Shown: in pieces, positions 8,585 through 18,400 of the stretch
Position numbering within the stretch: position 1 is the stretch's first letter
How the letters are laid out: each line of letters begins with the position of its first letter
Source: Emticicia sp051209875
Lineage (GTDB): Bacteria; Bacteroidota; Bacteroidia; Cytophagales; Spirosomataceae
Length of the DNA: 64,000 bases
NCBI RefSeq assembly: GCF_051209875.1
Contig: NZ_JBNTQY010000001.1
Span: forward strand, 3,100,001-3,164,000
Direction of reading: 5' to 3'
Program-made: the position numbers and the translations under genes
Notes under the pieces: model-generated
Told to the model about the DNA's origin: nothing
Database searches by the model: none
Seen by the model: the letters and a program-made list of their open reading frames with translations, nothing else

Positions 8585-9868
8585 TCAATTCTTATAAACA
8601 ATACCATCTTTCATAACAAAAATTAATTTCTTTTCTAAAAGAGTAATATCTGCTATTGGGTCGCCATCAACCGCTACAATATCAGCAAATTTACCAACTG
8701 AAATTGAGCCAATTTTGTCTTTTACTCCAATTAAATCTGCGGCATTAATTGTTGCTGATTGAATCGCTTGAACTGGTGTAAGGCCGAATTTTACCATATA
8801 ATAAAATTGTTTAGCATTGTCACCATGTGGATAAACCCCTGCATCAGTGCCAAAAGCAATCTTAACACCTGCTTTTACTGCTTTTTGAAAGTTTTCTCTT
8901 TGTGTACGACCAACTAATTTTTCTTTATCAATAATTTTTTGAGGGAAACCTAATTTTGTATATTCTGCTAAAATATAATCGTCATTATAAATATCAGCTA
9001 CCAAATAAGTACCTTTTTGCTTCATCAATTCAATACCTTCATCGTCAATAAAACTACCATGCTCAATGGATGCCACCCCAGCTTTTACAGCTCGTTTAAT
9101 TCCTTCTGTCCCATGTGCATGAGCAGCTACTTTTTTACCCCACATTTTAGCCTCATCAACCATCACATTCATTTCTTCTTGTGAATACTGTGGTCCCCCT
9201 ACCGATTCTTCTTCCGTCAACACCCCTGCTGTTGCACCAAATTTTATCAAATCAGCTCCATATTTGATGTTCATTCTAACTTTTTTTCTGATTTCATCAA
9301 CACCATCAGCGACTGTCGAAATTTGTTGAATATGAACATAAGGCGAAAAACCCGATAAATCTCCATGACTACCAGTAGCACCGATAAATGGGCCAGATAC
9401 AAATAAACGTGGCCCGATTACCTTACCAGCATCAATCGCTCTCTTTAATGCTACGTCAACATAGTCATTGGCACCAACATCACGACAAGTAGTGAATCCC
9501 GCTTCTAAAGTACGCTTAGTATATATATGAGCAGATATAGCTACATCTATGGACGATTTACGAAACAAATCTTCCATATAATTTTCTGGTTGTCCTGTAA
9601 TATGAGTATGACAATCTATTAAACCAGGTAAAACAGTTTGTTTACTCAAATCTATTACCTTCGCATTTGCTGGAATCTTCAAATTGCTTCCAACTTCGCT
9701 AATTAAGTTGTTTTTTATGATAATGATTTGATTATCAATAAAAATACCTTTCTCGCTATCAAATAATTTACCAGCTTTAATGACAGTAAAGGTATCTTGT
9801 GAATATACTTGAACGCCAATCAAGCAAAATAGAAGCAAAAACAATAATTTTCTATGAAATATAAGCAT
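8585..9868 (-). CDS. Secreted metal-dependent amidohydrolase
   Basis: A 427-residue amidohydrolase-superfamily enzyme with an N-terminal signal peptide (ends VQVYSQ). Metal ligands expected for the family are visible: the HxH in CHTHITG, a Lys in DLIKFGATAGV, a His in AAHAHG, a His in SIEHGSF and an Asp in FGTDAG. This pattern is that of the imidazolonepropionase/Xaa-Pro dipeptidase-like branch. The frame continues 17 codons upstream and overlaps the end of hisD, but the ATG at 9868 puts the signal peptide at the N-terminus and is preferred. Probably periplasmic, hydrolysing a cyclic amide or dipeptide; substrate unknown. It follows hisD closely and may be co-transcribed with it. Confidence 0.85.
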   Translation of the reverse strand: MLIFHRKLLFLLLFCLIGVQVYSQDTFTVIKAGKLFDSEKGIFIDNQIIIIKNNLISEVGSNLKIPANAKVIDLSKQTVLPGLIDCHTHITGQPENYMEDLFRKSSIDVAISAHIYTKRTLEAGFTTCRDVGANDYVDVALKRAIDAGKVIGPRLFVSGPFIGATGSHGDLSGFSPYVHIQQISTVADGVDEIRKKVRMNIKYGADLIKFGATAGVLTEEESVGGPQYSQEEMNVMVDEAKMWGKKVAAHAHGTEGIKRAVKAGVASIEHGSFIDDEGIELMKQKGTYLVADIYNDDYILAEYTKLGFPQKIIDKEKLVGRTQRENFQKAVKAGVKIAFGTDAGVYPHGDNAKQFYYMVKFGLTPVQAIQSATINAADLIGVKDKIGSISVGKFADIVAVDGDPIADITLLEKKLIFVMKDGIVYKN

Positions 9869-9911
9869 AATATTATTCTTTATTGAAGGTTTTATATAAG
9901 AAGATACTATT

Positions 9912-11186
9912 TCATTCATTCAACAAACTTTCCATTCGTAAACTTACAGCACGCTTATGAGCTTCCAAAGATTCAGCTTCAGCCATTAATTCGACCGTTT
10001 TACCGATATTCAAGATTCCTTCTTTAGAAATTTCTTGAAAAGTTATTTTCTTTACAAAACTATCTACCGAAACACCACTGTATGCTCTTGCATAACCATT
10101 GGTTGGTAAAGTATGATTTGTTCCTGAAGCATAATCACCACAAGATTCGGGTGTATAATTTCCAAGAAAAACCGAACCTGCATTGATGATTTTTTCACCT
10201 ACTTCATTGTAATTTTCGACTGCTAAAATCAAATGTTCTGGTGCATATTCATTAAGCATATCAATACAATCTTGTTGATTTTCGAGCAAAATAATCTTTG
10301 AATTATCAATTGCTTTTGCTGCTAAATCTTTTCTAGGGAGCCGATTCAATTGACCTGAAACAGCCAAGTTAACAGCCGAGACAAACTTTTTACTGGTAGA
10401 AATCAATAAAACCTGACTATCTGCTCCGTGTTCAGCTTGTGAAAGTAAATCTGATGCCACAAACGATGGTACTGCTGAATCATCTGCCATCACAGCTACT
10501 TCTGATGGTCCCGCTGGCATGTCTATTGCTACACCCTCTTTACTCAACAATTGTTTGGCAGCAGTGACAAACTGATTTCCAGGGCCAAAGATTTTATATA
10601 CTTGTGGAATTGTCTCAGTTCCATAAGCCATTGCGGCAATTGCTTGAGCCCCTCCTACTCTGAAAACTTTGGTGATACCAACCAATTTGGCAGCATAATA
10701 AATAGCTGGGTGGTTGCTCGGAGAACATAAAATTCGTTCTTCACATTCAGCAATTTGTGCTGGAATCCCCAACATCAAAACTGTTGAAAAAAGGGGTGCT
10801 GTTCCGCCAGGAATATAAAAACCAACTTTCTGAATACCTACACTTTTTCTCCAACATCTTACACCAGTCATCGTTTCAATTACTTCAGGCGATTGTTTTT
10901 GAGCTTCATGAAAAGTATAAATATTTTTATAGGCTTGCCAAATAGCTTCTTTCAACTCTTGTGATAATTGACTTTCTGAAGCTTCAATTTCTTCTTGTGA
11001 AACCAAAAAATCTTTGATTTCTACTTTATCGAATTTCAAGGCAAATTCACGCAAAGCGGTATCACCTCCCAATTTAACTTTTTGTAAAATAGGCAATACT
11101 TTTTGCTCAATATCGGCCATTTCCTGTACAGGACGAGCAAGTAGTTGCTTCCATTCTGAGCGTGGAGGAAAAGATATAATTTTCAT
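9912..11186 (-). CDS. hisD: Histidinol dehydrogenase
   Basis: A 424-residue HisD, the zinc-dependent enzyme that oxidises L-histidinol to L-histidine in two NAD-linked steps. Recognisable parts are VGFYIPGGTAPLFSTVLM, the region GPGNQFVTAAKQLL, GVAIDMPAGPSEVAVMAD, the zinc/substrate region SQAEHGADSQV and the C-terminal GDYASGTNHTLPTNGYAR. Full length for the family. It lies downstream of hisG on the same strand, but a Uma2-type gene sits between them; other his genes are not in this window. Confidence 0.95.
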   Translation of the reverse strand: MKIISFPPRSEWKQLLARPVQEMADIEQKVLPILQKVKLGGDTALREFALKFDKVEIKDFLVSQEEIEASESQLSQELKEAIWQAYKNIYTFHEAQKQSPEVIETMTGVRCWRKSVGIQKVGFYIPGGTAPLFSTVLMLGIPAQIAECEERILCSPSNHPAIYYAAKLVGITKVFRVGGAQAIAAMAYGTETIPQVYKIFGPGNQFVTAAKQLLSKEGVAIDMPAGPSEVAVMADDSAVPSFVASDLLSQAEHGADSQVLLISTSKKFVSAVNLAVSGQLNRLPRKDLAAKAIDNSKIILLENQQDCIDMLNEYAPEHLILAVENYNEVGEKIINAGSVFLGNYTPESCGDYASGTNHTLPTNGYARAYSGVSVDSFVKKITFQEISKEGILNIGKTVELMAEAESLEAHKRAVSLRMESLLNE

Positions 11187-11199
11187 TTATTTTATTTAC

Positions 11200-11778
11200 T
11201 TATTCACCAATTGTATCAAAAATTGCATCCATATCAACTTCAAATCCTTCTAAAACTATACTTTTGACGTTATTTTCTGACAAAGGAAAAATCTGAAATT
11301 TGCCGTCTTGTAAAATATATTGCTGAATCACTTGTTCATAAGGAAAAACTACCGAGTATTCTTTCACTCCCGCTTGCTCATAAATTTGATATTTGATACC
11401 CATTTCTTTGCGTGAATTTCCTAAAGAAAGTACTTCAATTACTAAATCGGGAGAGCCAACACAGCCTTGTTTTTTAATTTTAGATGTATCGCATATTACA
11501 CACAAATCTGGCTGAACAACTGTTTCACCATCACCTTTTATGGAAGGTAAATAAACATCAAAGGGGGCAGCAATCACTTTATAAGTTTTTTTTTGTAGAA
11601 AATATGCCAAACTAAAATGCAAATTACTGCTGATTTCTTGGTGTTTACTGGTAGCTGCTGGCGACATACGGGCAATATACCCTTTCAAAAGCTCTACTCT
11701 TTCAGTAAACTTCCATGATAGATAGTCTTTAAAAGTATAGGCTTTTGAAAAATCTAATTGATCGATGCTTGTTATCAT
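11200..11778 (-). CDS. Uma2 family endonuclease (PD-(D/E)XK fold)
   Basis: A 192-residue Uma2 (DUF820) protein. The motifs of this restriction-endonuclease-like fold are visible: VQPDLCVIC around residues 87-95 (the PD motif) and SPDLVIEVLSLGN around 108-120, in which E is the catalytic acidic residue, followed by KYQIYEQAGVKEYSVV. Uma2 genes are abundant, often in many copies per genome, in Bacteroidota and cyanobacteria; their function is unsettled. Here the gene is inserted between hisG and hisD in the same orientation, 13 nt upstream of hisD, so it probably shares the his transcript. Confidence 0.85.
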   Translation of the reverse strand: MITSIDQLDFSKAYTFKDYLSWKFTERVELLKGYIARMSPAATSKHQEISSNLHFSLAYFLQKKTYKVIAAPFDVYLPSIKGDGETVVQPDLCVICDTSKIKKQGCVGSPDLVIEVLSLGNSRKEMGIKYQIYEQAGVKEYSVVFPYEQVIQQYILQDGKFQIFPLSENNVKSIVLEGFEVDMDAIFDTIGE

Positions 11779-11870
11779 TTTATTTGCCTCAATTAATTAA
11801 ATATTGTGATGTGAGACAAAGAAGAATTAAAACTCTCAAATCTCACGTCTCGAATCTCATGTCTTAAAAA

Positions 11871-12740
11871 TCAATAAATCATTTTTTCAATCGGAATAAC
11901 CAAAATTCCCTCTGCTCCTGCTGAACGGATAGCTTCGATATTTTCCCAAAATTGATTTTCTTCCAAAACTGAATGAATCGAACTCCACCCCTCCATTGCT
12001 AAAGGAACAATAGTAGGGCTTTTCATACCGGGAATCATATTAATAATATCTTGAAGCTTATCGTTTGGAGCATTCAACAAGATATATTTATAATTCTGAG
12101 CTGTTTGAACAGCTTTTATTCTAAACAACAATTTGTTGAGGGTATCATGTTTTGCTTTTGACAACTTTTTATTTGTAATCAAAATTGCTTCCGAACGAAA
12201 AATCACTTCAACTTCTTTTAAACCATTACTCAAAAGTGTACTTCCCGAACTTACTATATCACACACACCCTCAGCCAGACCAATACTTGGTGCTATTTCT
12301 ACCGAACCACTGATTTCATGAATATCGGCTTTTACCCCTTTTTCTTTCAAGAAATTACCTAAAATTCGAGGGTAAGAAGTCGCAATACTTTTTCCTTGAA
12401 AATCATCAATACCTTGATAATCAATACCACGTGGAACCGCAATTGATAATCGGCACTTTGAAAAGCCCAATCTATAGGTAGTTTCAGCTTTCCGATTTGT
12501 TTCTATAAAAACATTTTCTCCTACTATACCAATATCTGCGACCCCATCTTCAACATAACCTGGAATATCATCATCTCTTAAAAAAAGAAATTCGGCAGGG
12601 AAATTGGATGAAGAAGTCTTGAGTTTTCCTGTTCCACTCTCAAACTTAATTCCGCACTCTTTGAATAGTCTAAACGAATCTTCACTTAGTCTTCCAGACT
12701 TTTGGAGGGCAATTCGTAATATTGAATCTGAATTTGGCAT
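11871..12740 (-). CDS. hisG: ATP phosphoribosyltransferase, long form
   Basis: A 289-residue HisG, catalysing the first step of histidine synthesis (ATP + PRPP to phosphoribosyl-ATP). The length and the C-terminal domain (about residues 210-289, ending ILVIPIEKMIY) show the long, self-sufficient form with a regulatory ACT-like domain that binds histidine, so no HisZ is needed. The PRPP-binding region appears as EIAPSIGLAEGVCDIVSSGSTL. It is first in the minus-strand group hisG-uma2-hisD. The 92-nt gap to the Uma2 gene contains short GTGAGA/TCTCAC-type repeats of no clear meaning. Confidence 0.95.
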   Translation of the reverse strand: MPNSDSILRIALQKSGRLSEDSFRLFKECGIKFESGTGKLKTSSSNFPAEFLFLRDDDIPGYVEDGVADIGIVGENVFIETNRKAETTYRLGFSKCRLSIAVPRGIDYQGIDDFQGKSIATSYPRILGNFLKEKGVKADIHEISGSVEIAPSIGLAEGVCDIVSSGSTLLSNGLKEVEVIFRSEAILITNKKLSKAKHDTLNKLLFRIKAVQTAQNYKYILLNAPNDKLQDIINMIPGMKSPTIVPLAMEGWSSIHSVLEENQFWENIEAIRSAGAEGILVIPIEKMIY

Positions 12741-12945
12741 TATAATATATCTTATTTCTTTGGTAAGATTGCAAAATTACGCTAATCATTGCGGATTGAA
12801 AAATATTCTTTCATCTTACTTCTATAAATCTATATTTATTGTAAAAAAAAAACTTTCAAAATATTTTGAAAATCAATTTATATTAATTTAAATTTACATA
12901 AATAACATAGTTTAACTTTCCTATAATCATTTAGTCCCCTAAAAA

Positions 12946-13065
12946 ATGAAAAACTCAGTACAATTGGGTTCCGTAAGAACACGTGCGATTCTTACCCCTA
13001 AGGCCAAAAAGCTTATCTCATTTGCCATATTAGTTTCTATTTGTCTGATGGCAATATTAAACTAA
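12946..13065 (+). CDS. Possible 39-residue membrane microprotein
   Basis: A short open frame starting at ATG 12946 after an AT-rich leader, with a basic N-terminal half (several Arg and Lys) and a single hydrophobic stretch LISFAILVSICLMAIL at its end, followed by TAA. The layout of charged head plus one helix is reasonable for a small inner-membrane protein. There is no family I recognise and no independent proof that it is translated. It sits alone in the 727-nt gap between hisG and the PD40/OmpA gene. Confidence 0.35.
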   Translation: MKNSVQLGSVRTRAILTPKAKKLISFAILVSICLMAILN

Positions 13066-13202
13066 TAACCTCCTCAGAAAATACACTCCGAAACTTCATA
13101 CAAGGTATATGAAATTTTTGAAGTGCATAACATTTAAAAGTTAATTATTATTCAAGATTTTAACTTAGTAAAAAATTAACCGTTAGCTATTCAAATAGTC
13201 AT

Positions 13203-13251
13203 GTCTTTACATTAAAATCTTTAAATTCCTTAAAGATTTTAATGTAAAGAC
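13203..13251. repeat. Perfect 22-bp inverted repeat hairpin
   Basis: Arms at 13203-13224 and 13230-13251 are perfectly complementary over 22 bp, with a 5-nt loop ATTCC. The arms begin GTCTTTACATT and end AATGTAAAGAC. No T-run follows on either strand, so it does not look like a standard terminator. It lies 137 nt downstream of the possible microprotein and 217 nt upstream of the PD40/OmpA gene. Confidence 0.85.
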
Positions 13252-13404
13252 CCCTATCATTTAATTGATTTTCACCATTACCGTGTGGAAATAAAAAAAG
13301 CCAAATTAAAAATTCACACTATCACTTCAGTTTATCAAGAAAATAGCTATGAAAAGCGTAGTAAAACCCTTAGAATACAAAAAACAATAGTACTTTAAAC
13401 TTTT

Positions 13405-13422
13405 TTGGCACAACTTTTGGCA
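13405..13422 (+). promoter_or_regulatory. Sigma-54-like promoter element (weak)
   Basis: The sequence TTGGCACAACTTTTGGCA resembles the -24/-12 sigma-54 consensus (TGGCAC-N5-TTGC), but the GC of the -12 box is one base further away than usual. It lies 46 nt upstream of the next start codon, which is a sensible distance. Without an activator-binding site in view this remains tentative. Confidence 0.3.
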
Positions 13423-13467
13423 TACCTATTAAACAGAAACACATAATTATTATAAGTAACCCAAAAA

Positions 13468-15339
13468 ATGACTAAAATAATGAACAAAGTTGTACTTTTA
13501 GCTACAGCTGTCGCTTTCTATGGAGTTAGCGAAACATTTGCCCAGACCAATTTAAAGACTATCGGTACACCCATCAACACCAAAGAGTATCGAGAACACG
13601 CATTTTCAATTAGCGGAGACGGAAAAACTTTTATTTACGTGCAAGACCGTCCAGATGGCACAAAAGTATTTATGAGTACACGCCAAGATAAAGCTTCTTC
13701 TTGGGAATCTCCTCAAATCATCAGTACAATCACTGATAAAATTCAGAAAGGAAAAATAATGGGAACAAGTCTTACCTATGATGGTAGGGAGTTGTTTTTT
13801 GATGCAATTCTCCCAAGTGGATTTGGAGACAGGGACATTTTTTATGCAAAACGTTTAGGAAATAATTGGAGTGATCCACTGAATGTCGGTGAGCCTCTCA
13901 ATACGGCCATGTTTGAAGGAAACCCAAGTATCTCGCAAGATGGAAAGATGTTATTCTTTGTTCGTGAAAACTTTGAAAAATATCATGGAACTGAATCTTG
14001 CAAAACTATTTGGGTTGCGAATAGAACAGATGAAGGCGGATGGACAAATTTCGAAAAAATGGGTGAACCTATTAATTCGGAATGTGAAAAATCAGCTACT
14101 TTAATGCCCGATAGCAGAACACTGATATTTAGTTCAATTCGAGGCGGTGGGGCTGGAGGTTACGACTTATACCAAACTGAATTGCAAGAAGATGGCACAT
14201 GGACATTTCCAAGAGATTTAGATTTTTTGAATACACCAAGCAATGAAGAATATGCGGCTATTTCGGGAAATTCAGAGGAAATTTATATTGAAGTAAAAGG
14301 TGACATTTTTGTTGCACCATTACCAAATAAATTTAGAGGTAGCCGTCAGGTGCCTGTCAATGTAATGGTGATTGATGCCATGACAAAGAAACCAATTGAT
14401 GCGTCAGTTTTTGTGGCGATGAATAGTCGAAATTCTGCTTCTTTTAGTGCAAAAAATGGTGTTTCACTAATGCAGTTGAAAGCTGGAAATAATTATACTT
14501 TGGCTTGTGAAGCACCAGGTTATCTTCCCGCAAATCAAATAAAAGTTAGTTTAGAAAATGCAAATGGCACAGAAACGGTAACCAATACCATTGAAATGAT
14601 GCCAAAAAACATTTCATACAACATCAAAGTTTTAGATGCGGATAATAATAGTATCAGTAATGCAAAAATTAGGATTTTTGATCTAAGCAATAGCCAAATC
14701 GTACCAATTGATATTCATAGCAATGCAAGATTGGTATTTGGTAATATGTATGGACTGACTGTTAGTGGTGGTGGTGCAGAATACGTTGGCAATTGGATTC
14801 CTGAAACGAGTGATGCAACAGATAACTTTATTAAAACTGTGAAATTGGATACTAAAGCGATTGTAGCTACCCCAGTAGCAGCAACTAAAACTAAAGTTGA
14901 CAAAACAGAAAATCCTTATGTTACTGCACCTGCCATCGATATGTCAAAACCAGTTGAGACATTCAAGTTGAAAAGTGATCCAAGTATTACTTACGAAACT
15001 AAAAAAGTTTATACGCTCAATGACATCTACTTTGATAGAAGTTCGGTGATTGTGAAATCTGAATATTATATTGATATCAACCGTTTGATTGAGTTAATGA
15101 CTTTAAATCCAAAATTAAATGTTCAGTTGGCTGGCTATTCTGATAGTTTTGGTGATGCTAATATCAACCAACGAATTTCATTGCGTCGAGCAAAATCATG
15201 TGCCGATTATTTGAAAAGAGCGGGTATCAATATGAATAGAATGCTGGTTCAAGGACTTGGTGAAAGAGAAATAATTTTAGATGAGAAAGGAAAAGAAGAT
15301 ACTTCAAAAAGTCGAAGGGTACGGTTCATAGTTTACTAA
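13468..15339 (+). CDS. PD40/OmpA-domain outer-membrane-associated protein (PorE-like)
   Basis: A 623-residue exported protein. Order: signal peptide (about 1-25, ending TFAQ); WD40-like/PD40 beta-propeller repeats (about 40-290; for example GDGKTFIYVQDRPDGT, YDGRELFFDAILPSGFG); a carboxypeptidase-regulatory-like beta-sandwich region (about 290-450); and a C-terminal OmpA peptidoglycan-binding domain from about 514 (NDIYFDRSSVIVKSEY, AGYSDSFGDANIN, LSLRRA-like RISLRRAKSCADYL). This is the domain set of PorE-type proteins linked to type IX secretion, but the N-terminal TPR domain of PorE is missing, so it is a relative at best. MNKVVLL at codon 5 is an alternative start. A terminator follows. 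Confidence 0.8.
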   Translation: MTKIMNKVVLLATAVAFYGVSETFAQTNLKTIGTPINTKEYREHAFSISGDGKTFIYVQDRPDGTKVFMSTRQDKASSWESPQIISTITDKIQKGKIMGTSLTYDGRELFFDAILPSGFGDRDIFYAKRLGNNWSDPLNVGEPLNTAMFEGNPSISQDGKMLFFVRENFEKYHGTESCKTIWVANRTDEGGWTNFEKMGEPINSECEKSATLMPDSRTLIFSSIRGGGAGGYDLYQTELQEDGTWTFPRDLDFLNTPSNEEYAAISGNSEEIYIEVKGDIFVAPLPNKFRGSRQVPVNVMVIDAMTKKPIDASVFVAMNSRNSASFSAKNGVSLMQLKAGNNYTLACEAPGYLPANQIKVSLENANGTETVTNTIEMMPKNISYNIKVLDADNNSISNAKIRIFDLSNSQIVPIDIHSNARLVFGNMYGLTVSGGGAEYVGNWIPETSDATDNFIKTVKLDTKAIVATPVAATKTKVDKTENPYVTAPAIDMSKPVETFKLKSDPSITYETKKVYTLNDIYFDRSSVIVKSEYYIDINRLIELMTLNPKLNVQLAGYSDSFGDANINQRISLRRAKSCADYLKRAGINMNRMLVQGLGEREIILDEKGKEDTSKSRRVRFIVY

Positions 15340-15344
15340 GTATA

Positions 15345-15376
15345 AAAAAACGCCATCAAAAGTGGCGTTTTTTTTT
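15345..15376 (+). terminator. Rho-independent terminator
   Basis: The stem AACGCCA / TGGCGTT with a 7-nt loop is preceded by A's and followed by nine T's, 5 nt after the stop of the PD40/OmpA gene. Confidence 0.9.
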
Positions 15377-15438
15377 GTTACTTTTCAGTAGGTTCTTAGA
15401 CCAAAGTGATTTATTTTTGGTAAAAAAACCTTATAAAG

Positions 15439-18400
15439 ATGCACACATTCGATAACATAATAGGATTTAGAAAAAAAATGAACCTCCCCACTCAAAAATA
15501 TTTCATTAGTTACCGATCATTAGTCGCTTTTTTTCTATTATTCTTTGCTTTTTTTGGAGCTATTTCTCAGAAGCTTTCAAATGAACAAATCAATCATTAC
15601 CTCAACGATCTTCAAAAAGAGCAAATAATTTCTGAATATGGAAAAGATGCTTTTTTGAAAACAATCAATAAAGAAAATAAAATACTTAATCAAAGAATGG
15701 CTGGAAGTCCGTTGGGGACTTTTGGAAAAATTCCAGATTCATTGATCAAATCCCGAACGGCGATTCTGGGGTTTGTAGGAATTTTTGAATTGATGAGAAA
15801 TGTAGGTTCAGCAGCCGATGAGATGATACGACTAAGAGAAATGTCTGAGAAAATGTTGGGTGAACGCATGTTTTTCAAACCTGAATTAGAAGGCGAAATA
15901 AACCCTAAAAACCCATTGACCTTTTTAGGAGCTGAACTAAATCTACGTCCTTCTAAAGAAAATTACCTAACGATTGCCAATCGCTTAAAAGCTATCAATT
16001 TGATTGATCAAAAGGTTTATGATGAACTTCTTATTTGGCTAAAAAAAGACCAAATCTTACTCATCAAAGATTTTGGCTTTTTCATATATGCAGCCAAACA
16101 GACCTATTTCTATGATAATTATGATGCTTTGAAAGCACAACAATTAACTTTTATAGATAGTCTTAGAAGTGCAAAATTATTAAATGCCGACAAAGCAAAA
16201 GCTTTGATCGACTCATATAAACCGTACGAACTTAAAAGTAAAATTGATATTTTAACAAATTGCGAAAATGTCGTTATCATTCCTGCCGAACAAGGGAATT
16301 TAACCAGAGAAGAAATTTATCAAAATTTGTTTAATCAAGTTAAAAGCAAACTCATTCCTGAATTTAACTTTGAAGAGTTAAGCGTCAGTGAAATAACAAA
16401 AAAAGTAGATGCTAATCAAAACGGGAATATGATGGGCATACCTTTCGCCAATCCATTTGCCAAAAATAAATTAAACTATAAACTCAGTTATAAAGTTGAA
16501 AATAATAGTTATTTGCAAAAAGCTGATACTGATTTTTCATTGATAAAAACGCTGCAAAAAACCATTCCACCCGATGTACATATTGATAGCAGTGTGATAA
16601 AAACCTATGCCAATGTTTTTTCATTCTTAACAGGCATTACAGGAAAAGATTTTCAATCAATTAATGATTTCCTAACTGATAAAAGCTCTTCTAAGAGATT
16701 GATTGTTATTGGAAATGATTATAATCCTTTTATTCCGGTTAAAGAATCTCGTAAAGTTTTGATGCTCGTTGATAGTTCTCAGAATTTGGTTTTTAGAGGA
16801 GCAATCAAGGAAAACCCAGCTTTTTCAAGCTTTTTTGGTGACAAAGTCGATTTCAGTCATAAATTTAGTAAAATAAATCTCAATAATTGGATTGACGATT
16901 TTCAACAAAATGATATTCTACCTAATTTAACACAAATTGAAAAAGATAAAATCATTGCTGAACTTCGATTTGAGCCAAATAATCGACGAAATATCAAACG
17001 AAGTATTTTATTGAGTTTCCCTCAAATAATAGCCAAAGTAAACTTTTCGCCTAAAACAACCGAATCACAAGTTGCTGTTTTCAAAAATTTTATCACTGAA
17101 TTAAGTCGAATATCACATGGCCAATTTGTGCCTGAGAAAGTAGTTGATAACTTTGAAACTGAAATTCCTAAGGGTAGTAAAAAAGATAGAGTATTAAAAA
17201 TTAACTATCGTTTGAATGGGAAAAAGTATGAATCTACACACCCTATTCCAAGAATTGCATTAGAAGAGGACGCACCTATCAACCCTATGTATCCGAGGCA
17301 AGCAAATATTGAAGACAATTTAAACTTTAATGAAAGTGAGTGGTTGGGTTTGGTGAATAGATCGCTTGAAGAAAATGCCATTGATGGTCAATTTTATAAA
17401 ATAAAATCAGGTTTTAATTATTCATTTTATCGAAATGATGAAAATTATATTTTTTTGACAAAAAGCCAAGCCTCATATATTGAGAAAAAACATGTAGAAG
17501 TCTTTAAAGAAACAGAAACACCAAACTTATATGGAAATTATCAAGAACAAGTGTCGGCTTTCAGTGCAGAGGCATTTGCAGATGCATTGAAAAGAGAAAA
17601 CATGCTTTCTAACGAACAATCAATTGACGTAAAAAAAGCTAAAGAACCATCAGATATTCTAAAATACAGTACTCAAGCGGTAGTGATTGATATGAATGAA
17701 CTTTTGGGAAAATCAGATACTGAACTTTATACGTATATTCTCAATAAACTTGCAACAAAACTTATTCCAGAAGCAAAATTTAGTGAAATTAAGTACCTGA
17801 AAGATAATATTGACGATACTTCTAACAATGATTTTAGCAAACATAATATTTCAGTAATTATCAATGGAAAAGTTTATGAGCAGACGCTTAATATATCGCT
17901 GAAACACAACATACAAAACGCTCTGGATTCTCTTAAAAAAGAGAATGCCCCATATTTTCCTTCAATCGGTGAAAATCAATTTAAGGTTATCAATGATTTT
18001 TTGACAGATATTGCTTCTCCAAAACGCCTTGTGATTGTTTGTGATTATCGTAGTCCCAAGCTTTCATTTGTACTTTTTGATAGTACTCAAGCCACATTAG
18101 TAGCCGAAACCTTACCCAATAATTATGTTGACTTTTTGATGTATGACCGTCAATTTAGTAGAGACACTCTACAATCTTCATTAAGTGAATTTAGCCGCAT
18201 GGGTTTCATTGAAAAATTATCAAATGAAGAAAAAGAAGCCATTATTGTTAAATTTCGCCGTTATAATGGTAATGGTATAAACCTTCTTGAAACCCTTCCT
18301 AAAATAGTCGTTCAAACCAATATTTGGGATGCTGATTCATACAAAAATGTATTCAAAGACATTATAGATTCACTTAAAACTATTACAAAAGGACAATTTT

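Noticed and set aside
11813..11870. Short GTGAGAC / TCTCACGTCTC-type repeats between hisG and the Uma2 gene.
   Set aside because: Only 6-bp pairing and low complexity; could be a small intergenic repeat but no support for a function.
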